From Propionibacteriaceae bacterium (GTDB lineage Bacteria; Actinomycetota; Actinomycetes; Propionibacteriales; Propionibacteriaceae): 64,000 bases of DNA. The translations under genes and the position numbers were made by a program. Positions 47,494 through 57,042 of this stretch are shown in pieces. How positions within the stretch are numbered: the first letter of the stretch is position 1; every line of letters begins with the position of its first letter. The stretch is taken from positions 1-64,000 of the forward strand of contig JAUMYR010000002.1 in NCBI GenBank assembly GCA_030528545.1, in the 5' to 3' direction. The notes beneath the pieces were generated by a model. The model worked only from the letters and a program-made list of their open reading frames with translations. It ran no database searches and was not told the DNA's origin.

Positions 47494-48348
47494 ATGACAG
47501 TTTTGCCATGGCAGGCCCGTACCGACGCGGGCCGAGCCTTCCTGGACGCCGTCGCTAAGGACCCCGGCGGCACGCTGCTAGCGATGGATTTCGACGGCAC
47601 CCTCGCCCCGATCGTGGACGACCCGGAACGCTCCCGGATGCACGAGGGAGCCGCGGCGGCCCTGGCCGAGCTGGGCCGCACCCTCGGCAAGATGGCGATC
47701 ATCACCGGCAGGGCAGTGGCCGCGGTCCGCCGCCTGGGCAACCTCGACAACCGGTCCGGGCTGGAGCGGTTGAGCATCCTGGGCCAGTACGGTGTGGAGC
47801 GCTATGACGCAGACACCGGGATGCTGAGAATGCCTCCCCAGCCAGACCTGAACTCGCTAGAGCGCGAATTGACTGGCCTGATCGCCGGGATGGGCCCCTG
47901 CGGGGATGGGGTGCGGCTAGAACACAAAGGACGGGCCATCGGCGTCCACACCCGGCTGGCCAGCGATCCCGTGCGCGCCTTCGCGATGCTTGAGGACCCG
48001 GTGAAGAAGATCGCCGCTGCACATGGTCTGCGGGTCGAGCCTGGCCGATTCGTGCTTGAGGTGCGGGCGTCCACGAAATCTAAAGCGGATGCGCTTACGG
48101 AACTGGTATCCCAGTTCCGGCCCTCCCGCGTGGCGATGATCGGGGACGATCTGGGCGACCTGCCCGCCTTCGAGCTGCTGGCCGAGCTCAGGCGAGCAGG
48201 GCTGGTCTGTTGCGCGGTCCTCAGCGGCTCCAGCGAGGCCGCAGACGGGCTCGCCGACGTGGCCGACGTGACCTGTGCGGGCCCCGACGGGGTCGCGTCC
48301 TGGCTGGGCACGCTCGCCGCCCGGCTAGCGCCACCGGCGGCTGGCTGA
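47494..48348 (+). CDS. otsB: Trehalose-6-phosphate phosphatase
   Basis: The 284-residue HAD-family phosphatase removes the phosphate from trehalose 6-phosphate. Motif I is MDFDGTLAPIVDDPERS near residue 31, motif II is in MAIITGR, and the C-terminal VAMIGDDLGDLPAFELL holds the last acidic pair. It is divergent from otsA. The 3' end lies 11 bp from the convergent NUDIX gene. Confidence 0.93.
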   Translation: MTVLPWQARTDAGRAFLDAVAKDPGGTLLAMDFDGTLAPIVDDPERSRMHEGAAAALAELGRTLGKMAIITGRAVAAVRRLGNLDNRSGLERLSILGQYGVERYDADTGMLRMPPQPDLNSLERELTGLIAGMGPCGDGVRLEHKGRAIGVHTRLASDPVRAFAMLEDPVKKIAAAHGLRVEPGRFVLEVRASTKSKADALTELVSQFRPSRVAMIGDDLGDLPAFELLAELRRAGLVCCAVLSGSSEAADGLADVADVTCAGPDGVASWLGTLAARLAPPAAG

Positions 48349-48359
48349 AACCCGGTCCC

Positions 48360-49127
48360 TCACCCGGCCCCGGCCGGGTAACCCGCCTCCGTGTGTCCGC
48401 GGTAGCCCTGAATCAGCAGTTCGATGCGGCGCCGCGACAACTCGGTGACGTGGCGGCCGATGTCGGCTGGGTCGACCCAGTGCAGCGCGCGGATCTCGGC
48501 CCCGGGCCGCATGGCCGCGCGGAGGGAATCTTCCAGCACGCCAAGATCGAAGATGAACTCGATGGCGTCCGACCAGCCCAGGTACTCCGGCATCCAGTCG
48601 ATGAGTGCGGGCTGGCCGATCTCCACCTCGATGCCCAGTTCCTCGGTGATCTCACGGGCGGTGCCACGTCTCGGCGGTTCCCCCGGTTCGACCACCCCAC
48701 CGGGCAGTTCCCAGTCGTGCTTGTAGCGGGTCTCAAGCAACAGCACTCGTTTCTCCCGGTCACGGATCAGGGCATGGCCGATAACCCTTTTGGTAGGCAG
48801 GACCGAGTCCATGACCGCTGAGAAACCTTCGGCTCCCTCGGTGGGCTCGCCCGGCAGGAGCGCATAGAGCAAGACGTCGGTTGGGACGCCGCCGATGATC
48901 GCCGCCTTCCGGCGGCATCCCTCCCGGCGCATGCCGGCTTGGTGAATCGCGCGCCGGGCCGCGGCATCGGTCACCGGTATCTGGGTCTCGACCCGGCGGG
49001 CCCCACCGCGCCACGCCTGGAGCAGGCATTGCCTCAGGTCATCGGCCAGGTGTTCCCTAGCCGTGCCGGGGTCCCACGAAATGACCCCGATACCTGAGTC
49101 GATGCTCAGCCGGGGCTCAGTCGACAC
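48360..49127 (-). CDS. NUDIX hydrolase with N-terminal GNAT-like remnant
   Basis: The C-terminal NUDIX domain shows a complete Nudix box: [24 protein letters not shown] written as GX5EX7REUXEEXGU, near residue 155. The first 110 residues include [17 protein letters not shown] and [10 protein letters not shown], which look like the end of a GNAT acetyltransferase, but no complete acetyl-CoA loop is present. Substrate is unknown. The GTG at 49127 overlaps the glgB 3' end by 11 bp, so the gene is last in the glgE-mak-glgB transcript; the frame is open further upstream. Confidence 0.8.
   Translation of the reverse strand: MSTEPRLSIDSGIGVISWDPGTAREHLADDLRQCLLQAWRGGARRVETQIPVTDAAARRAIHQAGMRREGCRRKAAIIGGVPTDVLLYALLPGEPTEGAEGFSAVMDSVLPTKRVIGHALIRDREKRVLLLETRYKHDWELPGGVVEPGEPPRRGTAREITEELGIEVEIGQPALIDWMPEYLGWSDAIEFIFDLGVLEDSLRAAMRPGAEIRALHWVDPADIGRHVTELSRRRIELLIQGYRGHTEAGYPAGAG
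48362..48379. terminator. GC-rich hairpin downstream of otsB
   Basis: ACCCGGCC and GGCCGGGT form an 8-bp inverted repeat separated by CC, inside the 3' end of the convergent NUDIX gene and 14 bp after otsB. There is no T run. Confidence 0.25.
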
Positions 49128-51051
49128 CGGGGTCGGCCGGTTCCTTGGCCGTCGCCTCCGCGTCGTAGCGCAACCAGACCGCCCCAAGCGGCGGCACGTT
49201 CACCGAGGCGCTCGCCGGGTTGTGCAGGTCGCCCGGCACCGAACGGGCGATGACCCGGCCGAGGTTTCCGAACTGACCCGAGCCGTCGTAGGCGAGAGAG
49301 TCGGTGTTGAGGATCTCCTCCCACACCCCAGCCCGTGGCATACCGACGCGGTAGTTGGGCTGAGGCTCTGGGGAGAAATTCACGAAACATGCGATCTCGT
49401 TGCCCGCGGAGTCCCGCCGGATCCAGCTGAAAAGGTTGTTACGGGCGTCGTCGGCATTGAGCCACTGGAAGCCCGCCGGGTCGGAGTCCAGCTCGTGGAG
49501 GGGACGGTTGGCCCGATAGGTCAGGTTCAGGTCGCGGAACAAGCGCTGGAGCCCTCCGTGTCCCCACAGGTCCGAGACCCACCATTCGAGGCTCGCCGCC
49601 TCGTTGAACTCCGGACGCTGACCGAACTCCTGGCCCATGAAGATCAACTGCTTGCCGGGGAAGCCCCACATGAAGGAATAGAAAGCCCGCAGCGTGGCGA
49701 ATTTGCGCCAATCGTCTTGGGGGACCTTGTTGATCATTGACCCCTTGCCGTGCACGACCTCGTCATGGCTGATTGGCAAGATGAAGTTTTCCGAATAGGC
49801 ATACACCATCGCGAAGGTCATGAGGTTGTGCTCGTACTGGCGATAGATCGGGTCGAGTTCCAGATAGCGCAGGGAATCGTTCATCCAGCCCATGTTCCAT
49901 TTGAAACCAAAGCCCAGGCCGCCATAGTGCACCGGCTTGGTGACCCCGGGGAAACTCGTGGATTCCTCCGCGATCATCACGACACCGGGCTGACGCTCAT
50001 ACAGGTGCCGGTTCACGTAGCGCAGGAAGTCGATCGCCTCCAGATTCTCCCGGCCGCCATACTGGTTGGGCACCCACTGGCCCTCCTCGCGGCTGTAATC
50101 CAGGTAGAGCATGGACGCCACCGCGTCCACCCGCAACCCGTCGACGTGGAACTCCTCAAGCCAGTACAGCGCGTTGCTCACCAGGAAGCTCTTCACCTCG
50201 TTGCGCCCGTAGTTGAAGATGTAGGTGCCCCAGTCCATGTGTTCGCCCTGGCGGGGGTCGGCGTGCTCATACAGCGCGGTGCCATCGAAACGGCCCAGGG
50301 CCCACTCGTCCTTCGGGAAATGGCCCGGGACCCAGTCCATGATGACGCCAATCCCGGCCTGATGCAGCCGGTCGATCAGGTAACGCAGGTCATCGGGTTT
50401 ACCGAACCGGCTGGTGGGGGAGAAGTACCCGGTCACCTGGTAGCCCCAGCTCGGCTCGAAGGGGTGCTCGGCCAGGGGCATGAACTCGACGTGGGTATAG
50501 CCCTGCCACTGCACATACTGGACAAGTTCGTCGGCGAGGTCCAGGTAGCTCTTGCCCCGGCGCCAGCCACCCAGGTGCACCTCGTAAATGCTCATGGGCT
50601 CGGCGTGCAGGCGTGCCTCGGCCCGACGCTTCATCCACTCCTCATCGCTCCACAGATACTTGGATTCGTACACGATGGAGGCATTGGCTGGTGCCTGTTC
50701 GCTGAAGCGCGCCATCGGATCCACCTTCTCGTGCCAATGGCCATCAGATCCGAGGATCCGGTATTTGTATAAGGTCCCCTCGCCGATGCCTTCGATGAAG
50801 GTGCCCCACACCCCAGAACCGGGGATGAGTTCCATGGCGTCTCCGGTCCACCAGTTGAAGTCCCCGATGACCTGTACCGCCTGGGCGTTCGGCGCCCAGA
50901 CCGCGAACCGGACTCCGGTGATATCACCGCGTTCGTCGTCGGTGACGGTGACAACATGGCTGCCGAGCCGTTTCCAGGCCTCGGTGTCGCCACCGTTGTG
51001 CCAACCTTCGAAATCCCATCCGGTGAGGCCGCCAAACCGGTCGTGCGCCAT
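49117..51051 (-). CDS. glgB: 1,4-alpha-glucan branching enzyme
   Basis: The 644-residue GH13 enzyme introduces alpha-1,6 branches into glucan. An N-terminal CBM48-like domain ([20 protein letters not shown]) precedes the barrel with the nucleophile in [18 protein letters not shown], the acid in [13 protein letters not shown] and [15 protein letters not shown]. The ATG at 51051 follows the maltokinase stop by one base and has AAGGAG upstream. Longer upstream frames overlap the maltokinase gene. Many GlgB have an extra N-terminal domain; this is the short type. Confidence 0.95.
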   Translation of the reverse strand: MAHDRFGGLTGWDFEGWHNGGDTEAWKRLGSHVVTVTDDERGDITGVRFAVWAPNAQAVQVIGDFNWWTGDAMELIPGSGVWGTFIEGIGEGTLYKYRILGSDGHWHEKVDPMARFSEQAPANASIVYESKYLWSDEEWMKRRAEARLHAEPMSIYEVHLGGWRRGKSYLDLADELVQYVQWQGYTHVEFMPLAEHPFEPSWGYQVTGYFSPTSRFGKPDDLRYLIDRLHQAGIGVIMDWVPGHFPKDEWALGRFDGTALYEHADPRQGEHMDWGTYIFNYGRNEVKSFLVSNALYWLEEFHVDGLRVDAVASMLYLDYSREEGQWVPNQYGGRENLEAIDFLRYVNRHLYERQPGVVMIAEESTSFPGVTKPVHYGGLGFGFKWNMGWMNDSLRYLELDPIYRQYEHNLMTFAMVYAYSENFILPISHDEVVHGKGSMINKVPQDDWRKFATLRAFYSFMWGFPGKQLIFMGQEFGQRPEFNEAASLEWWVSDLWGHGGLQRLFRDLNLTYRANRPLHELDSDPAGFQWLNADDARNNLFSWIRRDSAGNEIACFVNFSPEPQPNYRVGMPRAGVWEEILNTDSLAYDGSGQFGNLGRVIARSVPGDLHNPASASVNVPPLGAVWLRYDAEATAKEPADPGVD

Positions 51052-51052
51052 G

Positions 51053-52285
51053 TTAGTTCTCCTTGAGCGTGCGAATGATGAAACTGAGAGGAATATCGAC
51101 GAGTTGGGGTCGGTTCCGCAACTCGTAACGTACCTCGTAGACCGCCTTGTCCAACTCGTAGGCGGAGAGCAGGGGGCTGGGCTGGGTTCCCATGGCCTCA
51201 CAATAGGAGAACAGGAACGCATCCCGGGCGGCGGTCCGCCAGGTGGCCGTATCGAGTCCATCTCCAGTGGCCGCGGCGTAGTCGAGGGAGCGCAACAGGC
51301 CGGCGACATCTCGCCATGGCGAGTCCATCGCCCGACGCTCAGCCATAGTCTTCATGGGCTCGCCCTCGAAATCGACGATCCGCCACCCGTCGCCGGTGTG
51401 GAGGGCCTGACCGAGGTGGAAGTCACCGTGGATGCGCTGGGTCGGGAAATCGTGCTCGGATATCTGAGCATAACGGGCCAGAAGCGCTCCGAGATGACCG
51501 GCCAGCGGCTCGGCCTCGGTCGCGATCTCGCAGGCTCGGGCCGCGAACTGGGCCGAGAGTTCCGTTCCTGCCCCGCTGGCCTCGCCCAGTCTCTCCCGCA
51601 GCGTCTCGTGGGTCCTGGCCAGCGCCCGTCCGAGTTCGGCGGCCTCGGCGGTGAAACCCCGGGACAGGGAAGCGCAGGCCAGCACATAGCCGTCCTCGGG
51701 CCGGGGCAGTGATTCGACCAGCATCGCTAGGTCGGCTCCGGGTCCCTCGATCCATCCGTAGAGCCGTGCGGCCACCCCGGTACCGGCGAGTGCCTCGTGA
51801 AGTTCGACGTCGAGATTGCGTCCCGGCTCCAGCTTGCGGAAGAACTTCAACATGGCGCGATCACCGAAGAACACCGAAGTATTCGACTGTTCGCCGCCGT
51901 AGCGGCGAGGGGGCAGTTCCGGTTCCAGCTGCTCGGCCCCCCGGCTGTGGCAGGTGAATCCCTCTCCGTCTAGTCCACGGCCCATCGCGGCGAGTATCGC
52001 CGTCATCGCCTCGGGATCGGCGGTCGCATCGTGGGCAAAACCGTCGGGGGTCTCGGCGAGCAGGCAGGAGGCGAGCGGGCGATCCCGGTAGGAGACCGGA
52101 AGGTGGTACCACTCGCTGTCGCCGCCGGGGTAGACCACCCGCACCAGCTCGCTGCGCACCCGGGGCTCGGCATCGGCCGGGGTATACCAGCCGAGGGCCC
52201 GGAACTCGGCTGGGACTCCTCCGCGCGACTTGCCCGCATACCAGCGGGCCTGCTCCATGAACTTCCAGTAGCGACTCTCACTCAT
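51053..52285 (-). CDS. mak: Maltokinase (maltose-1-phosphate forming)
   Basis: The 410-residue kinase phosphorylates maltose with ATP to maltose 1-phosphate, the substrate of GlgE. The kinase-like core contains [20 protein letters not shown] (ATP-lysine), the catalytic loop [13 protein letters not shown] and [12 protein letters not shown] (metal DFE). The N-terminal cap domain begins [18 protein letters not shown]. It lies between glgE and glgB in one operon. TreS, the usual maltose source, is not in the window. Confidence 0.93.
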   Translation of the reverse strand: MSESRYWKFMEQARWYAGKSRGGVPAEFRALGWYTPADAEPRVRSELVRVVYPGGDSEWYHLPVSYRDRPLASCLLAETPDGFAHDATADPEAMTAILAAMGRGLDGEGFTCHSRGAEQLEPELPPRRYGGEQSNTSVFFGDRAMLKFFRKLEPGRNLDVELHEALAGTGVAARLYGWIEGPGADLAMLVESLPRPEDGYVLACASLSRGFTAEAAELGRALARTHETLRERLGEASGAGTELSAQFAARACEIATEAEPLAGHLGALLARYAQISEHDFPTQRIHGDFHLGQALHTGDGWRIVDFEGEPMKTMAERRAMDSPWRDVAGLLRSLDYAAATGDGLDTATWRTAARDAFLFSYCEAMGTQPSPLLSAYELDKAVYEVRYELRNRPQLVDIPLSFIIRTLKEN

Positions 52286-52300
52286 GTAAGCCGCCCAGGT

Positions 52301-54322
52301 TCAGGACGCTACCGACAGGATATGGGCTGGCCGGTCGGGAGTCAGCCGGATGAAGTTGCGCGCACCCCAATGGAATGAGGCCCCGGTCAGCAGATCCTTC
52401 ATCATCAGCACCTCACCAGCGGGACGCCCCAGCTTCGCGTAGTCGATATATAGCTCCGATTCCAGGGCCGCCTCGGGCGCGAGACTGCACACCACGAGAA
52501 CCGTGTCGTCCCCGTCACGCTTGGAGAAGGCGATGATGTTCTCGTCTGGCACGTGATGGAACTCAATATCGCGCAACTGTTGCAAAGCGGGGTGGTCACG
52601 GCGGATCTCGTTCAGCCTCCCGAGAAGCAGCCCGAGGTTGGGTTCAGAACTGAAATCCCGGGGCCGGTACTCGTACTTCTCCGAGTCAAGGTATTCCTCT
52701 CCTCCGACCTTGAACGGCACATGCTCGAACAATTCGAAACCGGAATAGACTCCCCAGCTGGGAGACAGCGTGGCGGCCAGGATCGCCCGGATAGCGAACG
52801 CCGCCGGATTGCCAGACTGGAGGAAGAATGGGTTGATATCGGGAGTGTTGACCCAGAAACTCGGCCGGTAGAAATCGGCCATCTCCTGGGACAGCTCCCT
52901 CATGTACTGTTCGAGCTCCCACTTGGTGTTGCGCCAGGTGAAGTAGGTATAGCTCAGCTGGAAACCGACCTTGCCGAGGGCGTGCATCATCTGCGGCCGG
53001 GTGAACGCCTCGGCCAGGAAGATCACCTCTGGATTAGTGCGATAGACCTGTGTGGTCAGCCAGTCCCAGAAGTCCAGCGGTTTGGTATGGGGGTTGTCGA
53101 CACGGAAGATGGTCACCCCCCGGTCGATCCAGAACCGGATGATCCGCAGCGCCTCGTTGTAGATGCCGACAGGATCGTTGTCGAAGTTGATCGGATAGAT
53201 GTCCTGATACTTCTTCGGCGGGTTCTCGGCATAGGCGATGGTCCCGTCGATGCGGGTCGTGAACCACTCTGGGTGCTCGCTGACCCAGGGGTGGTCTGGA
53301 GAAGCCTGCAAGGCGAAGTCGAGGGCGACCTCAAGGCCCAGCTGCCTGGCCTTGGCGACGAAGCGGTCAAAGGCATCGAAATCTCCGAGCTCGGGATGGA
53401 TCGCGTCGTGTCCGCCGTCTGCCGAACCGATCGCCCACGGCGAGCCGGGATCCCCTTCGGCCGGGGTGAGGGAATTGTTGCGTCCCTTGCGGAAAGCGCT
53501 GCCGATCGGGTGGATCGGAGGCAGATAGACCACGTCGAAGCCCATCGCCGCGGCGGCCTCTAGCCGCTCATGGGAAGAATCCAGGTTGCCCGAGGTCCAG
53601 GTGTGGGTCTCCTCGTCATAGGTCGCCCCCTGGGAGCGGGGGAAGAACTCATACCAGGACGAGAAGGCCGCGCGGCGGCGTTCGACCCGGATCGGGTACT
53701 CCCTGGTCGGGCTGACCAGCAGTCGCGGTGCAAAACTGCCCATCGCCCGGCGCAGCGGACGGCTCTCGATCAGTTCCAGCAACTCATCGACCGGACGGTC
53801 GGCCAGCAGCATCTCGGCGGCTCCGCGCAGGACGCCAGCGTCCCCGGAGGCACCGGCCTCCTCGGCCACTTCCGAGGCCTGGCTCATCAGCTGGCGGCCT
53901 TCGGCGCAGACCAGCTCGGGGTCCACTCCCGCCGGTAGCTTGGCGTGGGCGTGATGCAGCCAGGTGTTCCACGGGTCAGACCATCCTTCGACCCTGAAGG
54001 TCCATTCTCCCTCGGCGTCGGGACGCACATGGGCCTGCCAGATGTCGAGGCCGGTCGGCTCAATCTGTGTCATATCGACCCGGGTCTGGGTTCCCTGCGG
54101 TGAGGTCAGGATCACCGAGGCGCACACCGCGTCGTGTCCCTCCCGGAAGACGTGAGCACGGATCGGGATGCGCTCATCGACGACGCATTTGACCGGATAT
54201 GCGCCGTCGTGGACCACTGGGGACACGTCCGTGACCGGGATCCGTCCGATGCCGCCTGGCGTGCGCTCCAGCCCGGCCGGGGCCGAAGAGTGGTGGGATG
54301 CAGTGCGAGTCGATGTGTTCAC
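52301..54322 (-). CDS. glgE: Alpha-1,4-glucan:maltose-1-phosphate maltosyltransferase
   Basis: The 673-residue GH13 enzyme extends alpha-glucan from maltose 1-phosphate. Signatures are the acidic DFALQASPDHPWV, the nucleophile in IFRVDNPHTKPLDFWDW, and the acid/base in FLAEAFTRPQMMHALGK. The N-terminal domain has IPVTDVSPVVHDGAYPVK and the insertion of domain S. The GTG at 54322 is preceded by a TAGGTT hexamer at 6 bases, so it is probably leaderless. It heads the glgE-mak-glgB-NUDIX operon. Confidence 0.95.
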   Translation of the reverse strand: MNTSTRTASHHSSAPAGLERTPGGIGRIPVTDVSPVVHDGAYPVKCVVDERIPIRAHVFREGHDAVCASVILTSPQGTQTRVDMTQIEPTGLDIWQAHVRPDAEGEWTFRVEGWSDPWNTWLHHAHAKLPAGVDPELVCAEGRQLMSQASEVAEEAGASGDAGVLRGAAEMLLADRPVDELLELIESRPLRRAMGSFAPRLLVSPTREYPIRVERRRAAFSSWYEFFPRSQGATYDEETHTWTSGNLDSSHERLEAAAAMGFDVVYLPPIHPIGSAFRKGRNNSLTPAEGDPGSPWAIGSADGGHDAIHPELGDFDAFDRFVAKARQLGLEVALDFALQASPDHPWVSEHPEWFTTRIDGTIAYAENPPKKYQDIYPINFDNDPVGIYNEALRIIRFWIDRGVTIFRVDNPHTKPLDFWDWLTTQVYRTNPEVIFLAEAFTRPQMMHALGKVGFQLSYTYFTWRNTKWELEQYMRELSQEMADFYRPSFWVNTPDINPFFLQSGNPAAFAIRAILAATLSPSWGVYSGFELFEHVPFKVGGEEYLDSEKYEYRPRDFSSEPNLGLLLGRLNEIRRDHPALQQLRDIEFHHVPDENIIAFSKRDGDDTVLVVCSLAPEAALESELYIDYAKLGRPAGEVLMMKDLLTGASFHWGARNFIRLTPDRPAHILSVAS

Positions 54323-54346
54323 GTTCTAAACCTAGCCAAGTAGGTT
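54318..54346. promoter_or_regulatory. Divergent promoters for glgE and the histidine kinase gene
   Basis: On the plus strand TTCACG (54318-54323) and TAGGTT (54341-54346) are 17 bp apart and TAGGTT ends 6 bases before the kinase GTG. On the minus strand the complement of 54329-54334 also reads TAGGTT and ends 6 bases before the glgE GTG. The identical hexamers face outward, so both messages should be leaderless. Confidence 0.5.
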
Positions 54347-54352
54347 GCCTTT

Positions 54353-55183
54353 GTGGGCACAAATGTCGAACTGGTGGCAATCGGAGCGCTGTGCTGCGCA
54401 GCGGTGGTGTTCGGGATCACGCTGTGGGCGGCTGACCGCCGGATGAGCGAACTGCGTATCGAGAATCAGCGCTGGCGCCACATCGCCTCCGAGAGGGCCG
54501 ACCGCGCCGCTCTGCTGAGCCATGAGCTGCGCACCCCGCTGGCCCTCATCGTCGGCTCGGCCGAGGTGCTCGCCGACGGCCACGTGGGCCCGCTGACTCA
54601 GAAACAGGCGAGCCTGGTCGACAGCATCGGATTCAACTCCCACATCATGGCGACCCTCATCGAAGACATCCTGACCGATGCCCGCATCGACGCCCAGGTC
54701 TTCGCGATGCGGGCCACACACGTGAACTTGCGCCGCCTCGCCCGCGAGGTCATCACCGACCTCAGGCGGCTGTACCCAAACCGGCTCAGCCTGGAATGCC
54801 GGGGCTACCCGCCCACCGCGGTCGGCGATCCCCAGCTGTTGCGTCAGGCGCTCATCAACCTGGTCACCAATGCCGCCCGGCACGGCGGTGCCGACGCCGA
54901 TATCTCGATCGGGGTGCGGCGCACCGAGGACGCCGTAGTGCTATCGGTCACCGACACCGGAACCGGCATGACGCCGCAGCAGCGCCGTCAGCTGTTCCAC
55001 CGGACGCTGCGGGGCGCCAACGAGACCGGCAACGGGCTCGGCATGATTATCACCAGGAGGATCGTCGACCTGCACGGCGGCCAGTTGCTGATCGACACCG
55101 AGGCCTCCCGCGGCACCACGGTGATCGCTAGGCTCCCCGAACTTGAGGCCTCCGGCCAGGCGAGCGCGGACCGGCCCGGCTAG
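54353..55183 (+). CDS. Sensor histidine kinase with a single N-terminal membrane helix
   Basis: The 276-residue protein has one membrane helix (residues about 6-27). HisKA follows with SHELRTPLALIVG (phosphorylated His57), then an HATPase with NLVTNAARHGG (N box), VTDTGTGMTPQQ (G1) and GNGLGMIITRRIVDLHGG (G2). There is almost no extracellular sensor domain, so it may sense through a partner such as the ABC transporter encoded downstream. Start GTG at 54353 fits a leaderless message. Confidence 0.88.
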   Translation: MGTNVELVAIGALCCAAVVFGITLWAADRRMSELRIENQRWRHIASERADRAALLSHELRTPLALIVGSAEVLADGHVGPLTQKQASLVDSIGFNSHIMATLIEDILTDARIDAQVFAMRATHVNLRRLAREVITDLRRLYPNRLSLECRGYPPTAVGDPQLLRQALINLVTNAARHGGADADISIGVRRTEDAVVLSVTDTGTGMTPQQRRQLFHRTLRGANETGNGLGMIITRRIVDLHGGQLLIDTEASRGTTVIARLPELEASGQASADRPG

Positions 55184-55192
55184 GCTGCTTCA

Positions 55193-55909
55193 ATGACCTT
55201 TCATGCGCTGATCGTCGACGACGAACCGCGCATGATTGAGCTCATGGGCCTGGCGCTGGAGAGCCAAGGCTTCACCTGGTCCGGTGCGGCCACCGCCGAC
55301 GAAGCCATGGACGCCCTGCTCAACCGGCGGATCGACCTGCTGGTACTGGACGTGATGCTGCCCACGGAGTCGGGGCTGGATCTGTGCCGGCGCATCCGGG
55401 CGGCCTCGCCCCTGCCGATCATCCTGGTCTCGGCCCTGGGCACCACCGCAGAACGGATCGCTGGCTTAGAAGCCGGGGCCGATGACTATGTCCCGAAACC
55501 GTTCAGCCCGCGCGAGCTCGCGCTGCGGGCCCGGGTCCTCGTGCGCCGCGAACCGATCCGCCGCGCTGGCCCCACCGACGCGCTGCGGCGCGATGTGGGC
55601 GCGCTCAGCCTGGACGCCGGCACGCTACAGCTCACCGTGGCGGGGCGGCGGGTACACGTGAGTGCGGGGGAGTTCAGGATGCTGTGGCTGCTCGCCGAGA
55701 ACCCCGGGCACACCGTGAGCTGGCAGAGACTCTTCGCGGCGATGGCGGCGGCTCCCGATGCCTTCGGTGGGCAGCGGTCCGTGCGCACCGCGATCTACCG
55801 GTTACGCGCCAAGCTCGGAGACTCTCCCCGCGAACCCCGCCATCTGCTGACCGATCGGGGCCGAGGCTACCGGCTGGTCAGCGGGGAGGACGAGGTCACA
55901 GGAGTGTGA
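55193..55909 (+). CDS. OmpR/PhoB-family response regulator
   Basis: The 238-residue protein has a receiver domain (ALIVDDEPRMIEL; phosphorylated Asp near residue 52 in LLVLDVMLPTESGL; conserved Lys in YVPKPFSPREL). A winged-helix trans_reg_C domain (ALSLDAGTLQLTVAGRRV..., LTDRGRGYRLV) follows. It is the partner of the kinase just upstream and probably controls the ABC genes that follow; TGTGAC half-sites lie between. A TAGGCT hexamer ends 6 bases before the ATG, so it can also be transcribed separately. Confidence 0.92.
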   Translation: MTFHALIVDDEPRMIELMGLALESQGFTWSGAATADEAMDALLNRRIDLLVLDVMLPTESGLDLCRRIRAASPLPIILVSALGTTAERIAGLEAGADDYVPKPFSPRELALRARVLVRREPIRRAGPTDALRRDVGALSLDAGTLQLTVAGRRVHVSAGEFRMLWLLAENPGHTVSWQRLFAAMAAAPDAFGGQRSVRTAIYRLRAKLGDSPREPRHLLTDRGRGYRLVSGEDEVTGV

Positions 55910-55931
55910 CGTTTCGGCGCGAAGCTGTGAC
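55895..55931 (+). promoter_or_regulatory. Repeated TGTGAC half-sites ahead of the ABC operon
   Basis: GTCACA (55895-55900) and TGTGAC (55905-55910) form an inverted repeat with a 4-base gap. A second direct TGTGAC follows at 55926-55931, 21 bp from the first, two helical turns. A TAGGCT -10-like hexamer lies at 55954-55959. The cluster suits binding by the OmpR-type regulator encoded just upstream. Part of it lies in that gene's coding end. Confidence 0.5.
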
Positions 55932-55991
55932 TCCACCAGAGCCGGTGCCTCCTTAGGCTGAACCCAACACCTCGTTAGCTAAGGAGTCGCA

Positions 55992-57041
55992 ATGTCGCGC
56001 AAGACCATCGCCGGGATCATCGCGGGGCTCACCGCCCTGGCGACCACCACCGCCGGATGTGCCATCGACGCACCGCAGACGGGTCAGGCCGGAGAGCAAT
56101 CCCTCACCGTTGCCTGCGGCGCGATGGAGGAGGTCTGCTCCGCGTGGACCAAGGCTTTCCAGGCCGAGACCGGGATCAAGACCTCCTTCGTCCGGTTGTC
56201 CTCGGGGGAGACCGTTGCCCGATTGGCCGCGGCGAAGAACGCACCCGAGTTCGATATCTGGCACGGTGGTCCGGCCGATGGCTTTGGGGCCGCCGCGAAA
56301 CAGGACCTCATTGAGAAATATGTCTCCCCGAACGCCGCCCCCATCGAGGCCAAGTACAAAGACCCCGAAGGCTCCTGGACCGGCGTCTATGTCGGTGCCC
56401 TGGGGTTCTGCTCCAACCAGAAGGTGCTCAAGGATCTGGGCCTCGACACCCCGAAGAGCTGGGAGGCACTGCTCGACCCGAAACTCTCCCGCAACGTCTC
56501 GACCGCTCACCCCTCGACCTCCGGTACCGCCTTCACCACACTGTGGACCCAGGTCACTCGCCTCGGAGGGGAGGACGCCGGACTCGAGTACATGAAGAAG
56601 CTGCACTCCAACGTCTTGCAGTACACCAAGTCGGGAACCGCACCCGGTCAGGTCGCAGGGCGCGGTGAGGTCGCGGTCGGCCTGGTGTTCAGCCACGACT
56701 GTGTGCTCTACCACGAGCGGGGCATGAGCGATCTGGTCGTCAGTTTCCCCGAAGAAGGAACCGGCTATGAGGTCGGCGGCATCGCCATCGTCAAGGGCAG
56801 CAAGAACACCGAGTCCGCCAAGAGGTACGTGGACTGGGCCCTGACCGCCAAGGCTCAAGAGATCGGCCCAACCGTGGGCTCCTATCAGCTGCCCACGGCC
56901 CCCGACGCGAAGATCGACTCCCGTATGGTGAAGCTCAATGAGGTCAAGCTGGTCGACTATGACTTCGCTCAGGCCGCCGAGGCCAAGAAGAAGCTGACCA
57001 CCCGCTTCGACGCCGAAGTCGCGGCCCAGCCGAAGAGCTGA
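55992..57041 (+). CDS. ABC transporter substrate-binding lipoprotein (AfuA/FbpA-like)
   Basis: The 349-residue protein has a signal peptide with a weak lipobox ending in Cys23 (TTAGC). Periplasmic-binding-fold features include FDIWHGGPADGFGAAAK and GSWTGVYVGALGFCSN. It lacks the paired tyrosines of iron-binding FbpA proteins. It has RLSSGETVAR, SHD (His235-Asp236) and a downstream glutamate-rich loop EEGTGYE, which resemble the phosphate and hexose contacts of sugar-phosphate-binding AfuA. Automated annotation would call it iron(III). AAGGAG precedes the ATG. It is first in an SBP-permease-ATPase operon. Confidence 0.8.
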   Translation: MSRKTIAGIIAGLTALATTTAGCAIDAPQTGQAGEQSLTVACGAMEEVCSAWTKAFQAETGIKTSFVRLSSGETVARLAAAKNAPEFDIWHGGPADGFGAAAKQDLIEKYVSPNAAPIEAKYKDPEGSWTGVYVGALGFCSNQKVLKDLGLDTPKSWEALLDPKLSRNVSTAHPSTSGTAFTTLWTQVTRLGGEDAGLEYMKKLHSNVLQYTKSGTAPGQVAGRGEVAVGLVFSHDCVLYHERGMSDLVVSFPEEGTGYEVGGIAIVKGSKNTESAKRYVDWALTAKAQEIGPTVGSYQLPTAPDAKIDSRMVKLNEVKLVDYDFAQAAEAKKKLTTRFDAEVAAQPKS

Positions 57042-57042
57042 C

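Noticed and set aside
55895..55910. Crp-type binding site upstream of the ABC operon
   Set aside because: Crp sites read TGTGA-N6-TCACA; here the half-sites point outward (GTCACA-N4-TGTGAC), so an OmpR-type or other protein is more likely.
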